Origin: Caballeronia glathei
GTDB taxonomy: Bacteria; Pseudomonadota; Gammaproteobacteria; Burkholderiales; Burkholderiaceae
Length of the DNA: 64,000 nucleotides
Assembly (NCBI RefSeq): GCF_000698595.1
Contig: NZ_JFHC01000011.1
Coordinates: forward strand, 62,001 to 126,000
Reading direction: 5' to 3'
Position 1 is the first letter of the stretch, and each line of letters opens with the position of its first letter. Both the position numbers and the translations under genes were made by a program. Shown piece by piece: positions 33,815-42,984 of the stretch. Below the pieces are notes generated by a model. The model saw only the letters and a program-made list of their open reading frames with translations. It searched no databases and was not told the origin of the DNA.

Positions 33815-34350
33815 CCAAAGCCGCAGCCCGTACCGCCAGGACGAGCCCGAAGCGCGATGCCGCGCTCGCCGACAACGTCGTCGATCTGGAGATGAGCACA
33901 GGAGTCGACAGCCACATGGGCCTGCGCCTGTGGCTGCGTCTTCTGACCACGGCCAATCTCGTGCAGACGGAATTGCGCAAGCGCCTGCGCACCGAATTCG
34001 ACACCACGCTGCCGCGTTTCGATCTGATGGCGCAGCTCGAACGCCACCCCGAGGGCCTCAAGATGAGCGAGCTTTCGCGTCGCCTGATGGTGACGGGCGG
34101 CAACGTGACCGGCCTGACCGACCAGCTCGAAAAGGAAGGGCTCGTCGTGCGCGATGCCGACCCAGCCGACCGCCGCTCGATCACCGTGCGGCTCACGCCG
34201 AACGGCCGCCGCCTGTTCGACCGCATGGCGCGCGCCCACGAGCAGTGGGTGGTCGAACTGCTGGGCGGTCTGCCGCTTGCCGAAAAGGCGCGCATGCACC
34301 AGAAGCTCGGCCGGCTCAAGCAGCATCTGCGCGAGATCGTCAGGCCCTGA
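33811..34350 (+). CDS. MarR-family regulator of the aminobenzoate operon
   Basis: A 179-residue MarR protein. Seen: an extra N-terminal segment of about 40 residues (Ala/Arg/Lys-rich), then the MarR winged helix ([62 protein letters not shown]), with wing DRRSITV. GTG at 33811 overlaps the SDR stop and has GGAGAAG upstream; an internal ATG at 33893 would remove the extension. Being inside the operon it is the likely repressor, released by an aromatic CoA thioester as seen in other CoA-dependent aromatic routes (inference). Confidence 0.88.
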   Translation: MTKAAARTARTSPKRDAALADNVVDLEMSTGVDSHMGLRLWLRLLTTANLVQTELRKRLRTEFDTTLPRFDLMAQLERHPEGLKMSELSRRLMVTGGNVTGLTDQLEKEGLVVRDADPADRRSITVRLTPNGRRLFDRMARAHEQWVVELLGGLPLAEKARMHQKLGRLKQHLREIVRP

Positions 34351-34411
34351 CGCACACTGCGCGCGGCGCAGGGCATGCCGCACGCGAGACAGGAACGCAC
34401 GGAGACACGCA

Positions 34412-35263
34412 ATGAACGAAACCACAGCCGCCGCGCTGTTCGCCGGCAACCGCACGGCGCTCGCAGCGTATCGCGGCGCTCATTTCGGCTGGTCGGTCGA
34501 AGGCCGCGTCGGCACGATCACGCTCGATCGGCCCGAGCGCAAGAACCCGCTCACGTTCGAATCGTATGCGGAATTGCGCGACCTCTTCAGGCAGCTCGCC
34601 TATGCGACCGACGTGAAGGCCGTTGTCATTCACGGCGCGGGCGGCAATTTCTGCTCGGGCGGCGACGTGCACGACATCATCGCGCCGCTCGTCGATCTGC
34701 CGATGCCCGAACTGCTGATGTTCACGCGCATGACCGGCGATCTCGTGAAGGCGATGCGGCACTGCCCGCAACCCGTGATCGCCGCCGTGGACGGCGTGTG
34801 CGCGGGCGCGGGCGCGATCATGGCGATGGCCTCGGACCTGCGCTACGGCACCGCGCGCAGCAAGCTCGCGTTTCTCTTCACGCGCGTCGGGCTCGCCGGC
34901 TGCGACATGGGCGCGTGCGCGCTGCTGCCGCGCATCATCGGACAGGGGCGCGCCGCGGAGCTGCTGTTCACGGGGCGCCCGGCGAGCGGCGAAGAAGCGC
35001 ATGCATGGGGCTTCTACAACCGCCTGTGCGATCCGGACGAACTCGTCGGGCATGCGCAGACGCTTGCGCGCGAACTTGCCTCGGGCCCGACGTTCGCGCA
35101 CGGCATCACGAAGAAGATGCTGCATCAGGAATGGAACATGGGCATCGACGAGGCGATCGAATCCGAAGCGCAGGCGCAGGCCATCTGCATGGCGACGCAG
35201 GATTTCGGGCGCGCATACCGCGCATTCGCCGCGAAGACGCGCCCCGAATTCGAGGGAGACTGA
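34412..35263 (+). CDS. Enoyl-CoA hydratase/isomerase
   Basis: A 283-residue crotonase-fold enzyme. Seen: [24 protein letters not shown], the oxyanion-hole segment [16 protein letters not shown], and [27 protein letters not shown] with [18 protein letters not shown]. It hydrates an enoyl-CoA (or opens the alicyclic ring by hydrolytic C-C cleavage, as crotonases can) in the aminobenzoate lower pathway. GGAGACACGCA precedes the start. A 61-base gap follows the MarR gene, and the acyl-CoA dehydrogenase gene begins one base after its stop. Confidence 0.9.
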   Translation: MNETTAAALFAGNRTALAAYRGAHFGWSVEGRVGTITLDRPERKNPLTFESYAELRDLFRQLAYATDVKAVVIHGAGGNFCSGGDVHDIIAPLVDLPMPELLMFTRMTGDLVKAMRHCPQPVIAAVDGVCAGAGAIMAMASDLRYGTARSKLAFLFTRVGLAGCDMGACALLPRIIGQGRAAELLFTGRPASGEEAHAWGFYNRLCDPDELVGHAQTLARELASGPTFAHGITKKMLHQEWNMGIDEAIESEAQAQAICMATQDFGRAYRAFAAKTRPEFEGD

Positions 35264-35264
35264 C

Positions 35265-36449
35265 GTGGCCGACGCTTTCACGGATGCGCTCGACTGGCCG
35301 TTCTTCGAGCCGCGCCATCGCACGCTGGGCCGCGACATCAGCGCGTGGGCCGCGGCGCACCTGAGGCATGCCGGACACGAGGACGTCGATACCGCCTGCC
35401 GTCGCCTCGTGCGCGAACTCGGCGCCGCCGGCTGGCTGCGCTACGGCGTCGGCGGCACCGCATACGGCGGCCACGGCGACGCCATCGATACGCGCGCCGT
35501 ATGCCTGCTGCGCGAAGCGCTCGCGCGCGAAAGCGGGCTCGCCGACTTCGCGCTCGCGATGCAGGGGCTCGGCTCGGGCGCGATCACGCTTGCCGGCAGC
35601 GACGCGCAAAAGGAACGCTACCTGCCGCGGGTGGCCTCGGGCGAAGCGATCGCCGCGTTCGCCTTGTCGGAGCCCGACGCCGGATCGGACGTCGCCGCGC
35701 TTGCGCTTTCCGCACGCGCCGACGGCGACGCGTTCGTTCTCGAAGGCGACAAGACGTGGATCTCGAACGGCGGCATCGCGGACTTCTACGTGGTGTTCGC
35801 GCGGACCGGCGAGGCGCCGGGGGCACGCGGCATCAGCGCGTTCATCGTCGATGCGGACACGCCGGGGCTCACCGTCGCCGAGCGCATCGAGGTGATCGCG
35901 CCGCATCCGCTCGCTCGCCTTCGCTTCGACGGCGCGCGGGTGCCGCGCGCCGCGCTCCTCGGCAAGCCCGGCGAGGGCTTCAAACTCGCGATGCGCACGC
36001 TCGACATCTTCCGCACCTCGGTTGCGGCCGCGGCGCTTGGCTTCGCTCGCCGCGCGATGGACGAAGGCATCGCACGTGCGGCGTCGCGCAGCATGTTCGG
36101 CCAGACGCTCGGCGACTTCCAGCTGACACAAGCGAAGCTCGCGCAGATGGCGCTCACGATCGACAGTTCTGCCCTGCTCGTCTACCGCGCCGCGTGGCTG
36201 CGCGATCAGGGCAGGTCCGTCACGCGCGAGGCAGCGCTCGCGAAGTGGCACGCGAGCGAGGGCGCGCAGCAGGTGATCGACGCGGCCGTGCAGCTCTGGG
36301 GCGGACGCGGGGTGCAAAGCGGCTCGGTCGTCGAGCACCTGTACCGCGAGATTCGCGCGCTGCGCATCTACGAAGGCGCGACCGAAGTTCAGCAACTGAT
36401 CGTCGGACGCGACCTGCTGAAGACGCATGCCGCGAAGGAGGCGCCATGA
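35265..36449 (+). CDS. Acyl-CoA dehydrogenase of the aminobenzoate operon
   Basis: A 394-residue flavoprotein. Seen: N-terminal helices, FAD/substrate signature [34 protein letters not shown], and C-terminal [50 protein letters not shown], where YEGATEVQ carries the likely catalytic Glu of the short-chain/isovaleryl type. It would oxidise an alicyclic or dicarboxylyl CoA ester after ring reduction. The start is GTG, with GAGGGAGACTGAC overlapping the end of the hydratase gene. Its stop overlaps the thioesterase ATG. Confidence 0.9.
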   Translation: MADAFTDALDWPFFEPRHRTLGRDISAWAAAHLRHAGHEDVDTACRRLVRELGAAGWLRYGVGGTAYGGHGDAIDTRAVCLLREALARESGLADFALAMQGLGSGAITLAGSDAQKERYLPRVASGEAIAAFALSEPDAGSDVAALALSARADGDAFVLEGDKTWISNGGIADFYVVFARTGEAPGARGISAFIVDADTPGLTVAERIEVIAPHPLARLRFDGARVPRAALLGKPGEGFKLAMRTLDIFRTSVAAAALGFARRAMDEGIARAASRSMFGQTLGDFQLTQAKLAQMALTIDSSALLVYRAAWLRDQGRSVTREAALAKWHASEGAQQVIDAAVQLWGGRGVQSGSVVEHLYREIRALRIYEGATEVQQLIVGRDLLKTHAAKEAP

Positions 36450-36886
36450 CGTTCGAACGCCCCGTGCGCATCCGCTTCTCGCACTGCGATCCGGCCGGCA
36501 TCGTGTTCTTTCCGCAGTATCTCGTGATGACCAATGCGCTCGTCGAGGACTGGTTCAACGAATCGCTCGGCGTCGACTACGGCGCGATGATCCGTACGCG
36601 GCGCATGGGCCTGCCGATCGTGAAGCTCGAGTGCTCGTTCTCGAAGCCGAGCCAGATGGGCGACACGGTCACGCTCTCGCTCGACCTGCTGCGCGTGGGG
36701 CGCCGCTCGATCGCGATCCGCATCGCCGGACACGCCGGCGGCGAGACGCGCTTCGATGCGCAGCAGGTGCTCGTCACGACATCGCTGGAAACCGGCGCAT
36801 CGATCGACATCCCCGGCGACATTCGCGCGGCGCTGGCTCGCTTCGCGCCGGAGCGCGCCGTCAATACACAGGAGACGCAATCATGA
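36446..36886 (+). CDS. 4-hydroxybenzoyl-CoA thioesterase-type hotdog protein
   Basis: A 146-residue hotdog-fold thioesterase. Seen: [39 protein letters not shown], where the Asp in HCDPAGIVF is the conserved catalytic residue of the 4-hydroxybenzoyl-CoA thioesterase (TesB-independent) family. In such operons it is thought to clear dead-end aromatic CoA thioesters and free CoA. ATGA overlaps link it to the genes on both sides, and AAGGAGG precedes the start. Confidence 0.9.
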   Translation: MTFERPVRIRFSHCDPAGIVFFPQYLVMTNALVEDWFNESLGVDYGAMIRTRRMGLPIVKLECSFSKPSQMGDTVTLSLDLLRVGRRSIAIRIAGHAGGETRFDAQQVLVTTSLETGASIDIPGDIRAALARFAPERAVNTQETQS

Positions 36887-37278
36887 AGAAGGCCCTGCTT
36901 CCCCCGGGATGGGCCGCGCCGCGCGGCTATGCCAACGGCGTCGCCGCGCGCGGCACGCAGGTGTATATCGCGGGCCAGATCGGCTGGGACGCGCAAGCGC
37001 GGTTTCACACCAGCGACTTCGCCGCGCAGGCAAAACAGGCGCTCGAAAACGTCATCGCCGTGCTGGCCGAAGCGGGCGGCCGGCCCGAGCACCTCGTGCG
37101 CCTCACGTGGTACGTGACCGACAAGCGCGAGTATCTCGCCGCGCTGAAGGAGATCGGCCGTGCGTTTCGCGAACGGGTCGGCGACTACGACATCGCGATG
37201 AGCGCCGTGCAGGTCGCCGCGCTGATCGAGGACGAAGCGAAGGTCGAGATCGAGGCGACGGCCGTCATTCCCGACTGA
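36883..37278 (+). CDS. RidA-family enamine/imine deaminase
   Basis: A 131-residue RidA/YjgF protein. Seen: YANGVAARGTQVYIAGQIGWDAQARF, family motif VIAVLAEAGGRPEHLVRLTWYVTDKREYLAAL, and C-terminal AALIEDEAKVEIEATAVIPD. Residues at the RidA catalytic site include the Arg in LVRLTWYVTDKREY; the canonical Arg105-Cys107-Glu120 pattern is changed, since here the region reads AALIEDEAKVEIEATA. RidA hydrolyses imines and enamines; the ring-reduced product of the monooxygenase/reductase is a beta-enamino-CoA, so a dedicated deaminase is a sensible partner (inference). ATGA overlap with the thioesterase gene. Confidence 0.88.
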   Translation: MKKALLPPGWAAPRGYANGVAARGTQVYIAGQIGWDAQARFHTSDFAAQAKQALENVIAVLAEAGGRPEHLVRLTWYVTDKREYLAALKEIGRAFRERVGDYDIAMSAVQVAALIEDEAKVEIEATAVIPD

Positions 37279-37324
37279 GGCGCCCAGCCATTCCAGTCAA
37301 ACGCATCGCAATCCGGAGGCTCTC

Positions 37325-38965
37325 ATGCAACCATCGGCTCACGTCGATTCGTTTGCCCGCGACAACCTGCCGCCGCCAGGCGAGTGGCCGGAATTCCTGC
37401 TCGACAATGATGACGTGCGGTATCCGCCGCGCTTCAATTGCGCAGTGGAACTGCTCGACCGGACCATCGACGAACGTGGCTTCGGCGAGCGGCCCGCGAT
37501 CTGGTCCGACGAGAACGGCCAGCCACACGTCACGACGTATCGGGAACTGCGCGAGCGCGTGAACCGCACGGCGCACGTGCTCGTGAACGTGATGGGGCTC
37601 GTGCCCGGCAACCGCATCCTGCTGCGCGGCCCGAACACGCTGCACATGGCGATCGCGTGGCTCGCGTCGCTGAAGGCGGGGCTCGTCGTCGTGCCGACCA
37701 TGCCGCTCCTGCGCTCGAAGGAACTCAAGCAGATCATCGACAAGGCCCAGGTCGGCGCGGCGCTCTGCGACGCCCGGCTCGTCGACGAACTCGCACCGTG
37801 CAGCGACCCGTCCCACCCGCATTACTGCGCGAGCCTCAGACAGGTGCGGCTCTTTCATCACGACGCGCCGGATTCCGTCGATGTGCTCGCCTCGTCCCAG
37901 CCTGCGGAGTTCGAAGCGGCGGACACGGCCGCCGACGACGTGTGCCTCATCGCATTCACGAGCGGCACGACCGGTGCGCCGAAGGGCTGCATGCACTTTC
38001 ATCGCGACGTGCTCGCGATGTGCGACCTCTTCCCGCGACACGTGCTCAAGCCCGCGGCCGACGACATCTTCTGCGGCACGCCGCCGCTCGCGTTCACGTT
38101 CGGCCTCGGCGGGCTGCTGTTCTTTCCGCTGCGCGTGGGCGCATCGACGGTGCTGATCGAGCGGCTCACGCCCGAGACCCTGCTCGCCACCGCCGAGCGT
38201 TTTCGCGCGACCATCATGTTCACCGCGCCGACGTTCTACAGGCAGATGGCGGCGCTCGCCGCGCGCTTCGACCTGTCGAGCCTGAAGAAGACCGTATCGG
38301 CAGGCGAGGCGCTGCCCGACGCGACACGCCGGCTCTGGCGCAATGCGAGCGGCCTCGACATGATAGACGGCATCGGCGGCACGGAGATGATCCACATCTT
38401 CGTGTCGAGCGCGGGCGCCGACACGCGGCGTCACGCGATCGGCCGCGCGGTGCCGGGCTACGTCGTGCGCGCCGTCGACGACGACATGCGACCCGTGCCC
38501 GCGGGCGAGCTCGGCAAGCTCGCGGTGAAGGGCCCGACTGGCTGCCGCTACCTGAGCGACGCACGGCAGGCGAAGTTCGTGCGCGAAGGCTGGAACCTGC
38601 CCGGCGACACGGTGCGCATCGACGAAGATGGCTACGTGTTCTACCAGGCTCGCGCGGATGACATGATCGTCTCGGCCGGCTACAACATTTCCGGCCCGGA
38701 AGTGGAAAGCGCGCTGATGCAGCACGAGGCCGTGGCCGAGTGCGGCGTGGTCGGCACGGCGGACGAGGCGCGCGGACAGATCGTCAAGGCGTTCGTCGTG
38801 CTCAATCCGGGCTACGCGCCGAGCGACGCGCTGGTCGCGGCCCTGCAGGATTTCGTCAAGCAGCAGATCGCGCCGTACAAGTACCCGCGGGCGATCCGCT
38901 TCATCGACGCCCTGCCCCGCACCGAAACCGGCAAGCTCAAGCGGTTCGAACTGCGCGCGCTGTAG
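37325..38965 (+). CDS. abmG: 2-aminobenzoate-CoA ligase (benzoate-CoA ligase family)
   Basis: A 546-residue ANL-superfamily enzyme that activates 2-aminobenzoate with ATP and CoA at the head of the pathway. Seen: P-loop FTSGTTGAPKGCMHFHRD, A5-like DGIGGTEMIHIF, A7/A8 region GDTVRIDEDGYVFYQARADDMIVSAGYNISGPEVES and C-terminal catalytic lysine in RTETGKLKRFELRAL. N-terminal DNLPPPGEWPEFLLDNDDVRYPPRFNCAVELLD is characteristic of the aminobenzoate/benzoate branch. GGAGGCTCTC precedes the ATG. It is separated from ridA by 46 bases and is the last operon gene. Confidence 0.87.
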   Translation: MQPSAHVDSFARDNLPPPGEWPEFLLDNDDVRYPPRFNCAVELLDRTIDERGFGERPAIWSDENGQPHVTTYRELRERVNRTAHVLVNVMGLVPGNRILLRGPNTLHMAIAWLASLKAGLVVVPTMPLLRSKELKQIIDKAQVGAALCDARLVDELAPCSDPSHPHYCASLRQVRLFHHDAPDSVDVLASSQPAEFEAADTAADDVCLIAFTSGTTGAPKGCMHFHRDVLAMCDLFPRHVLKPAADDIFCGTPPLAFTFGLGGLLFFPLRVGASTVLIERLTPETLLATAERFRATIMFTAPTFYRQMAALAARFDLSSLKKTVSAGEALPDATRRLWRNASGLDMIDGIGGTEMIHIFVSSAGADTRRHAIGRAVPGYVVRAVDDDMRPVPAGELGKLAVKGPTGCRYLSDARQAKFVREGWNLPGDTVRIDEDGYVFYQARADDMIVSAGYNISGPEVESALMQHEAVAECGVVGTADEARGQIVKAFVVLNPGYAPSDALVAALQDFVKQQIAPYKYPRAIRFIDALPRTETGKLKRFELRAL

Positions 38966-38983
38966 GGCGGTCCCTGTGCGCGT

Positions 38984-39787
38984 TCATTCCGGCTCGCAAT
39001 GCACGACGAACTTCACGAGCGTGGTCGGTCCGAACGTGTTGCTGATCGCGACGTCGGCGGCATCCCGGCCTCGCGCCATCAAGACCCGCCCGATACGCGG
39101 CGCGTTGTTGCGCGGATCGAAGGTCTGCCAGGCGCCTCCCACGTAGGCTTCGAACCACGCCGCGAAATCCATCGACGCGTACGGCGGCGGCAGGCCGACG
39201 TCGCTGATGTAGCCGGTGCAGTATCGCGCGGGGATGTTCATCGCGCGGCACAGCGTGACGGCGAGATGCGCGAAATCGCGGCAGACGCCCTCGCGTTCCT
39301 GGTAGGCCTGCCATGCGGTCTTGGTCGGCCGCGCGTGCTCGTAGCCGAACGTGATGTGGCGATGAACGAAATCGCAGATGGCCTGCACGCGCTCGCTGCC
39401 GGGCGTGGTCTTCGCGAACAGCTGCCACGCGATATCCGACAGCAGATCGGTCTCGCAATAGCGGCTGCCGAGCAGGAACACGAGACATTCGTCGGGCAGC
39501 TCCTCCACCGGATGCTGGCGGCCTGCGTGCGGACGCGTCTCGAACTCGCCGGCAACCTCGAGGAGCGCCGATGTGGAGAGCGCAAAGAGGCCCTGCGGCG
39601 CGACGACCCGGCTGCACAGATTGCCGAAGCCGTCGCGGTACTGGGTGATCGGCACGGGCGGATCGACCGCGAGCACGTCGGGAACGAGCACGTCGTTCGC
39701 ATGCGTGAAATGCGTGTTCAGCATCAACATCATCGGTGTTGGTTGCGGACACTCATAGACCAGATCGTAGCCAACGCGCAGTTTCAT
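38984..39787 (-). CDS. Transglutaminase-like domain protein (267 residues)
   Basis: A cytoplasmic protein of the bacterial transglutaminase-like class. Seen: N-terminal beta domain (about 1-90), then a core with catalytic Cys in REGVCRDFAHLAVTLCRAMNIPARY, His region FAAWFEAYVGGAWQTFDPRNNAPRI (here the expected His-containing AWxE is AWFEAY), and Asp in FDPRNN. Such proteins occur in clusters with ATP-grasp and alpha-E proteins and may make or cleave isopeptide bonds; that is inference from family context. The gene follows another transglutaminase gene by 15 bases, so one operon is likely. Confidence 0.87.
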   Translation of the reverse strand: MKLRVGYDLVYECPQPTPMMLMLNTHFTHANDVLVPDVLAVDPPVPITQYRDGFGNLCSRVVAPQGLFALSTSALLEVAGEFETRPHAGRQHPVEELPDECLVFLLGSRYCETDLLSDIAWQLFAKTTPGSERVQAICDFVHRHITFGYEHARPTKTAWQAYQEREGVCRDFAHLAVTLCRAMNIPARYCTGYISDVGLPPPYASMDFAAWFEAYVGGAWQTFDPRNNAPRIGRVLMARGRDAADVAISNTFGPTTLVKFVVHCEPE

Positions 39788-39802
39788 CGGAATGCCCTCT
39801 CG

Positions 39803-40690
39803 CTAGTTGTTGCCATCGAGGGAATCCTCGGTGACGCTTACCTCGACCTCGAGCCCCCGGAACGCACCCGGTGCTCCCTGCCAGGTGCCCCACAGCGGCA
39901 GGGCCTGATAGTGATTCCACGCGACCGCCACGCGAATCAGATGGCGATTGCCGATGATGCTGTTGGTCGGATCGAAGTCGACCCAGCCGGCACCGGGCAG
40001 ATAGATCTGCAGCCATGCGTGAGTCGCCCCGCCGCCTTGCGTGGCGGAATGATCGGGTACGAAGATGTAGCCGCTCACGAAGCGCGCGGCGAGGCCGAGC
40101 GAGCGCACCGCGTCCATCATCAGAACCGCGAAGTCGCGGCAGCTGCCGCTCTTGTGGCGCAGCGTGTCGGCGGGACGGTTGACGCCCTTCTCCGTACGCC
40201 GCACGTAGGTGAAGTCGTTGGCGATCGCGAGCGTCATGGCCCTCAGCATCGAGAGGGTGCCGGTCGCGCCGCCCGATGAGAGGAACTGCCGTGCCCATGC
40301 GTCGACATCCTGATCCGGATGTTGCCGGTTGCGCGCATTGACGAGATCCGACGCCTCCTCGTTCGTATAGGCGAACGGGTAATGCGCGGCGTACCGTTCG
40401 AGCGAATAGTCCGGCTGCGGCGCCTCGAAGTGCTCGAGGGTCACGTGGCTTTCGAAGACGAGTTCGGCCGCTTCGTCCGCGAAGGTCGCGACCGCGACGG
40501 AGTTGTCGAACACATCGTGCAGCCAGTGCAGGTGCTGGGGCGTCGGGGCGATGCGCAGATGCGTCGTGACGAGGCGCAGGTCATGGCTCGACCTCGGCCG
40601 GAACATCATGCGATGCTCGCCGAATTCAACCGGCTCGGAGTAGCGGTAGACGCTCAGGTGCCGGACGGTGAAGCGCTGCGGATCGGTCAC
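39803..40690 (-). CDS. Transglutaminase-like protein with bacterial N-terminal region
   Basis: A 295-residue protein. Seen: N-terminal domain typical of bacterial transglutaminases (FTVRHLSVYRYSEPVEFGEHRMMFRPRSSHDLRL), then a core with catalytic Cys in HKSGSCRDFAVLMMDAVRSLGLAARFVSGY, His in GGGATHAWLQIYLPGAGWVDFDPTN and Asp in DFDPTNS. No signal peptide. It differs from the following gene by keeping the full THAW motif, so the two are probably not redundant. No ATP-grasp or alpha-E partner is in the window, although these are often found nearby in Burkholderiales. Confidence 0.88.
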   Translation of the reverse strand: MTDPQRFTVRHLSVYRYSEPVEFGEHRMMFRPRSSHDLRLVTTHLRIAPTPQHLHWLHDVFDNSVAVATFADEAAELVFESHVTLEHFEAPQPDYSLERYAAHYPFAYTNEEASDLVNARNRQHPDQDVDAWARQFLSSGGATGTLSMLRAMTLAIANDFTYVRRTEKGVNRPADTLRHKSGSCRDFAVLMMDAVRSLGLAARFVSGYIFVPDHSATQGGGATHAWLQIYLPGAGWVDFDPTNSIIGNRHLIRVAVAWNHYQALPLWGTWQGAPGAFRGLEVEVSVTEDSLDGNN

Positions 40691-40892
40691 TTTGGCTCAC
40701 TCGATTGAAAGCGCGTGCATCACAGGAATTGCACGAAGCGCACGAAACCCACGCATCGGACGAATCGCAACGCGCGGCGCGGCATGCCGGTCGACGCGCA
40801 TGGTTCACCTCCCGCTGGCTTGCCTGAATGTTGCGTATCTCCAGTCGATTCAGCATACACGACCCGGGCCGCCGAAAAGAACTCGTTTTTGG

Positions 40893-41132
40893 TCAGCGCC
40901 CCTGAACCCTCGACGGGCCTGCTTCCGCGATCACGCAATGCGCGAAATGCAGCGTCTCGATCGCCGGCCGGGCGAGCATGAACGGACAGGCATCGTGCAT
41001 CCCGGGGCTCCGGTTAAGGCTGTTGAGCGCATATGTGAGTGGAAACCTGCGTTTCATGGCGCCTCAGTCTTCGCAACGCACGCTCTCGAAGAACACGAGC
41101 TGGCCGCAGCGATTGCAATGGAATGCCTTCAC
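40893..41132 (-). pseudogene. Remnant of a zinc-ribbon metallopeptidase-like gene
   Basis: Reading from GTG at 41132, VKAFHCNRCGQLVFFESVRCED is a typical N-terminus of the putative zinc-binding metallopeptidase family (zinc-ribbon start FHCxxCGQxVFFExxRC). The next codon is TGA (41064-41066), where the family has a zinc-ribbon Cys (TGC-like). In the same frame the sequence continues GAMKRRFPLTYALNSLNRSPG, HDACPFMLARPAIETLHF and AHCVIAEAG to a stop at 40893. This matches the family C-terminus (NSLNRSMGxPDxYPFVLxxxVxxKLxF). The roughly 280-residue middle with the HExxH site is gone. Gene decay by internal deletion plus a nonsense change. Confidence 0.72.
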
Positions 41133-41678
41133 GGGTGCTTGCGCGTCGGCAAGGCTGTGCCTGATCAAGCCCGTTTGCGCGCCGTGACAAACTGAAAGGG
41201 CCGTGATGCTGCTGCCTTCCAAGTAATTCTTACGCCGATCCGTGCCAAAGGTAAATGTGACGAAGTTGGCGGGATCGTATGAGGTAATGTCCACCCGATT
41301 GTTTTTAGCCGCGAACAAAGCCGCGCTGCAAGCGCGACGAATGTGTCCCAGCGAACTGTTCTCACGGTAGCAGGCGCCGCAGTATCTGGGCTTGGACGGC
41401 GTCCAGAGGCACCCGCGTCCGGTGCGTCGTGGCGAAGCAGGCAGGTCCATCCGAGGCGAATGTGCCTTTCCGAAATCGCGGCCCGTGCCCTGGGCCGTGC
41501 GTGGTTTGTCGATCCAGGTCCGAGGCGGCCATCCAGCGTTCCGGTTCATCCATCAGCGCCGGGCCGCTGAGCGTTCCGTTACACCCGCGCCGTCAAACCC
41601 GAGGAACGACGACGGCACGTTGCTTTTCGCCTCCGGCAGTTTGCCCTGAACAAGCGGTCAACATGTGAGAACAGGCAG
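41133..41678. other. Region without an assigned gene
   Basis: 546 bases between the metallopeptidase remnant and the exopolysaccharide locus. It contains an AT-richer patch (about 41200-41320). A minus-strand frame of about 140 codons runs into the remnant, with YCGACYRENSS, but has no recognisable domain and no good start. Its low-GC patch may be the scar of a past insertion or deletion. Confidence 0.4.
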
Positions 41679-42899
41679 ATGAAAATTGCGATTGTTCACG
41701 ACTGGCTTGTGGTTTCCGGCGGCGCCGAGAAGGTGCTTCAGGAGATCGTCGAGTGCTTTCCTCAGGCGGATATCTTCACCGTGGTGGATTTCCTCGAGGA
41801 CCGCACGTGCCTGAAGGGCCGGCCGGTTCATGCCTCGTTCATCCAGAAGCTGCCGTTCGCGCGCAAGCGCTACAGGGGCTATCTGCCGCTCATGCCGCTT
41901 GCGATCGAGCAACTCGACCTGTCCTCGTATGATCTGGTGATTTCCAGTTCCTATGCCGTGGCGAAAGGCGTGCTGACGGGCCCCGACCAGCTGCACATCA
42001 GCTACGTGCATTCGCCGATCCGCTATGCGTGGGACCTTCAGCATCAGTACCTCAGGGAGGCGGGGCTCGCGTCGGGAATTAAGTCGGCCCTGGCGCGCGT
42101 GCTGCTGCATTACATCCGGTCCTGGGATTCGCGTTCCGCGAACGGAGTCGATTACCTGATCGCGAACTCGCGCTTCGTCGCGCGCCGCATCAGAAAGGTC
42201 TATGGGCGCGACGCGACGGTGATCTATCCGCCCGTCGACGTGAGTGGTCTGCCGTTGCATCAGGAAAAAGGCGACTTCTATCTGACGGCATCACGCATGG
42301 TGCCGTACAAGCGAATGGACCTGATCGTCAAGGCGTTCTCGGAAACGCCCGAGCGTCGCCTCGTCGTGATCGGCGACGGTCCCGACATGCAGAAGATCAG
42401 GGCCGCGGCCGGCCCCAACGTCGAGATACTCGGCTATCAGCCGTTCGAAGTCTTGCGCGATCACCTGCAGCGCGCGCGCGCGTTCGTGTTCGCCGCGGAA
42501 GAGGACTTCGGGATCTCGGTGGTCGAGGCGCAGGCGTGCGGCACGCCCGTGATTGCCTTCGGCAAGGGCGGCGCGCTCGAATCCGTGATCGGGCTGCCGA
42601 AGGAGCGGCCGACGGGCGTGTTCTTCCGCCAGCAGACCACGGCGTCGCTGCTGGAAGCCGTCGGACGCTTCGAGAAAAACGCGGGCATGTTCGACCCGCG
42701 GCATTGCCGTCAAAACGCCGAACGGTTCTCCACCGAGAAATTCAAGGCATCGCTGAGCGCGTTCATCGAGGTGCGTCTCGCGCGCTTTCGCGCCGAGCTG
42801 CACGGCTCGGAGCTGTCGGTCGAGACCGGCGGCGACGCGTCGCCCCTGGCGGAATCGCCGAGAACGGCGCGCGCATCGGGAAGCGGCATGTGGCATTGA
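41679..42899 (+). CDS. Glycosyltransferase, GT4 family
   Basis: A 406-residue GT-B enzyme. Seen: N-terminal HDWLVVSGGAEKVLQEI, SYVHSPIRYAWDLQHQYL, and C-terminal donor-site signature EDFGISVVEAQACGTPVIAFGKGGALESV. It matches the WbaZ/MtfB-like mannosyltransferase group with retaining chemistry (family knowledge). It opens the exopolysaccharide locus on the plus strand; its last about 40 residues form a low-complexity Ser/Ala/Gly tail. It would add one sugar, probably mannose or a related hexose, to the undecaprenyl-linked repeat unit in the cytoplasm. ATG is preceded by ACAGGCAG. Confidence 0.9.
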   Translation: MKIAIVHDWLVVSGGAEKVLQEIVECFPQADIFTVVDFLEDRTCLKGRPVHASFIQKLPFARKRYRGYLPLMPLAIEQLDLSSYDLVISSSYAVAKGVLTGPDQLHISYVHSPIRYAWDLQHQYLREAGLASGIKSALARVLLHYIRSWDSRSANGVDYLIANSRFVARRIRKVYGRDATVIYPPVDVSGLPLHQEKGDFYLTASRMVPYKRMDLIVKAFSETPERRLVVIGDGPDMQKIRAAAGPNVEILGYQPFEVLRDHLQRARAFVFAAEEDFGISVVEAQACGTPVIAFGKGGALESVIGLPKERPTGVFFRQQTTASLLEAVGRFEKNAGMFDPRHCRQNAERFSTEKFKASLSAFIEVRLARFRAELHGSELSVETGGDASPLAESPRTARASGSGMWH

Positions 42900-42984
42900 C
42901 CCGCCGCGCGAGGTCCGGGCATGTCGACAGTCGACGGCGCGCTCCGGCCGCGCGCATGGCGCCGCCGGATCGATCCTCCTGCCC

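Noticed and set aside
41064-41549. 161-codon minus-strand frame spanning the metallopeptidase remnant
   Set aside because: Only its last 23 codons match a known family (the pseudogene start). The upstream part lacks a recognisable domain and a credible start, so it was not called as a gene.
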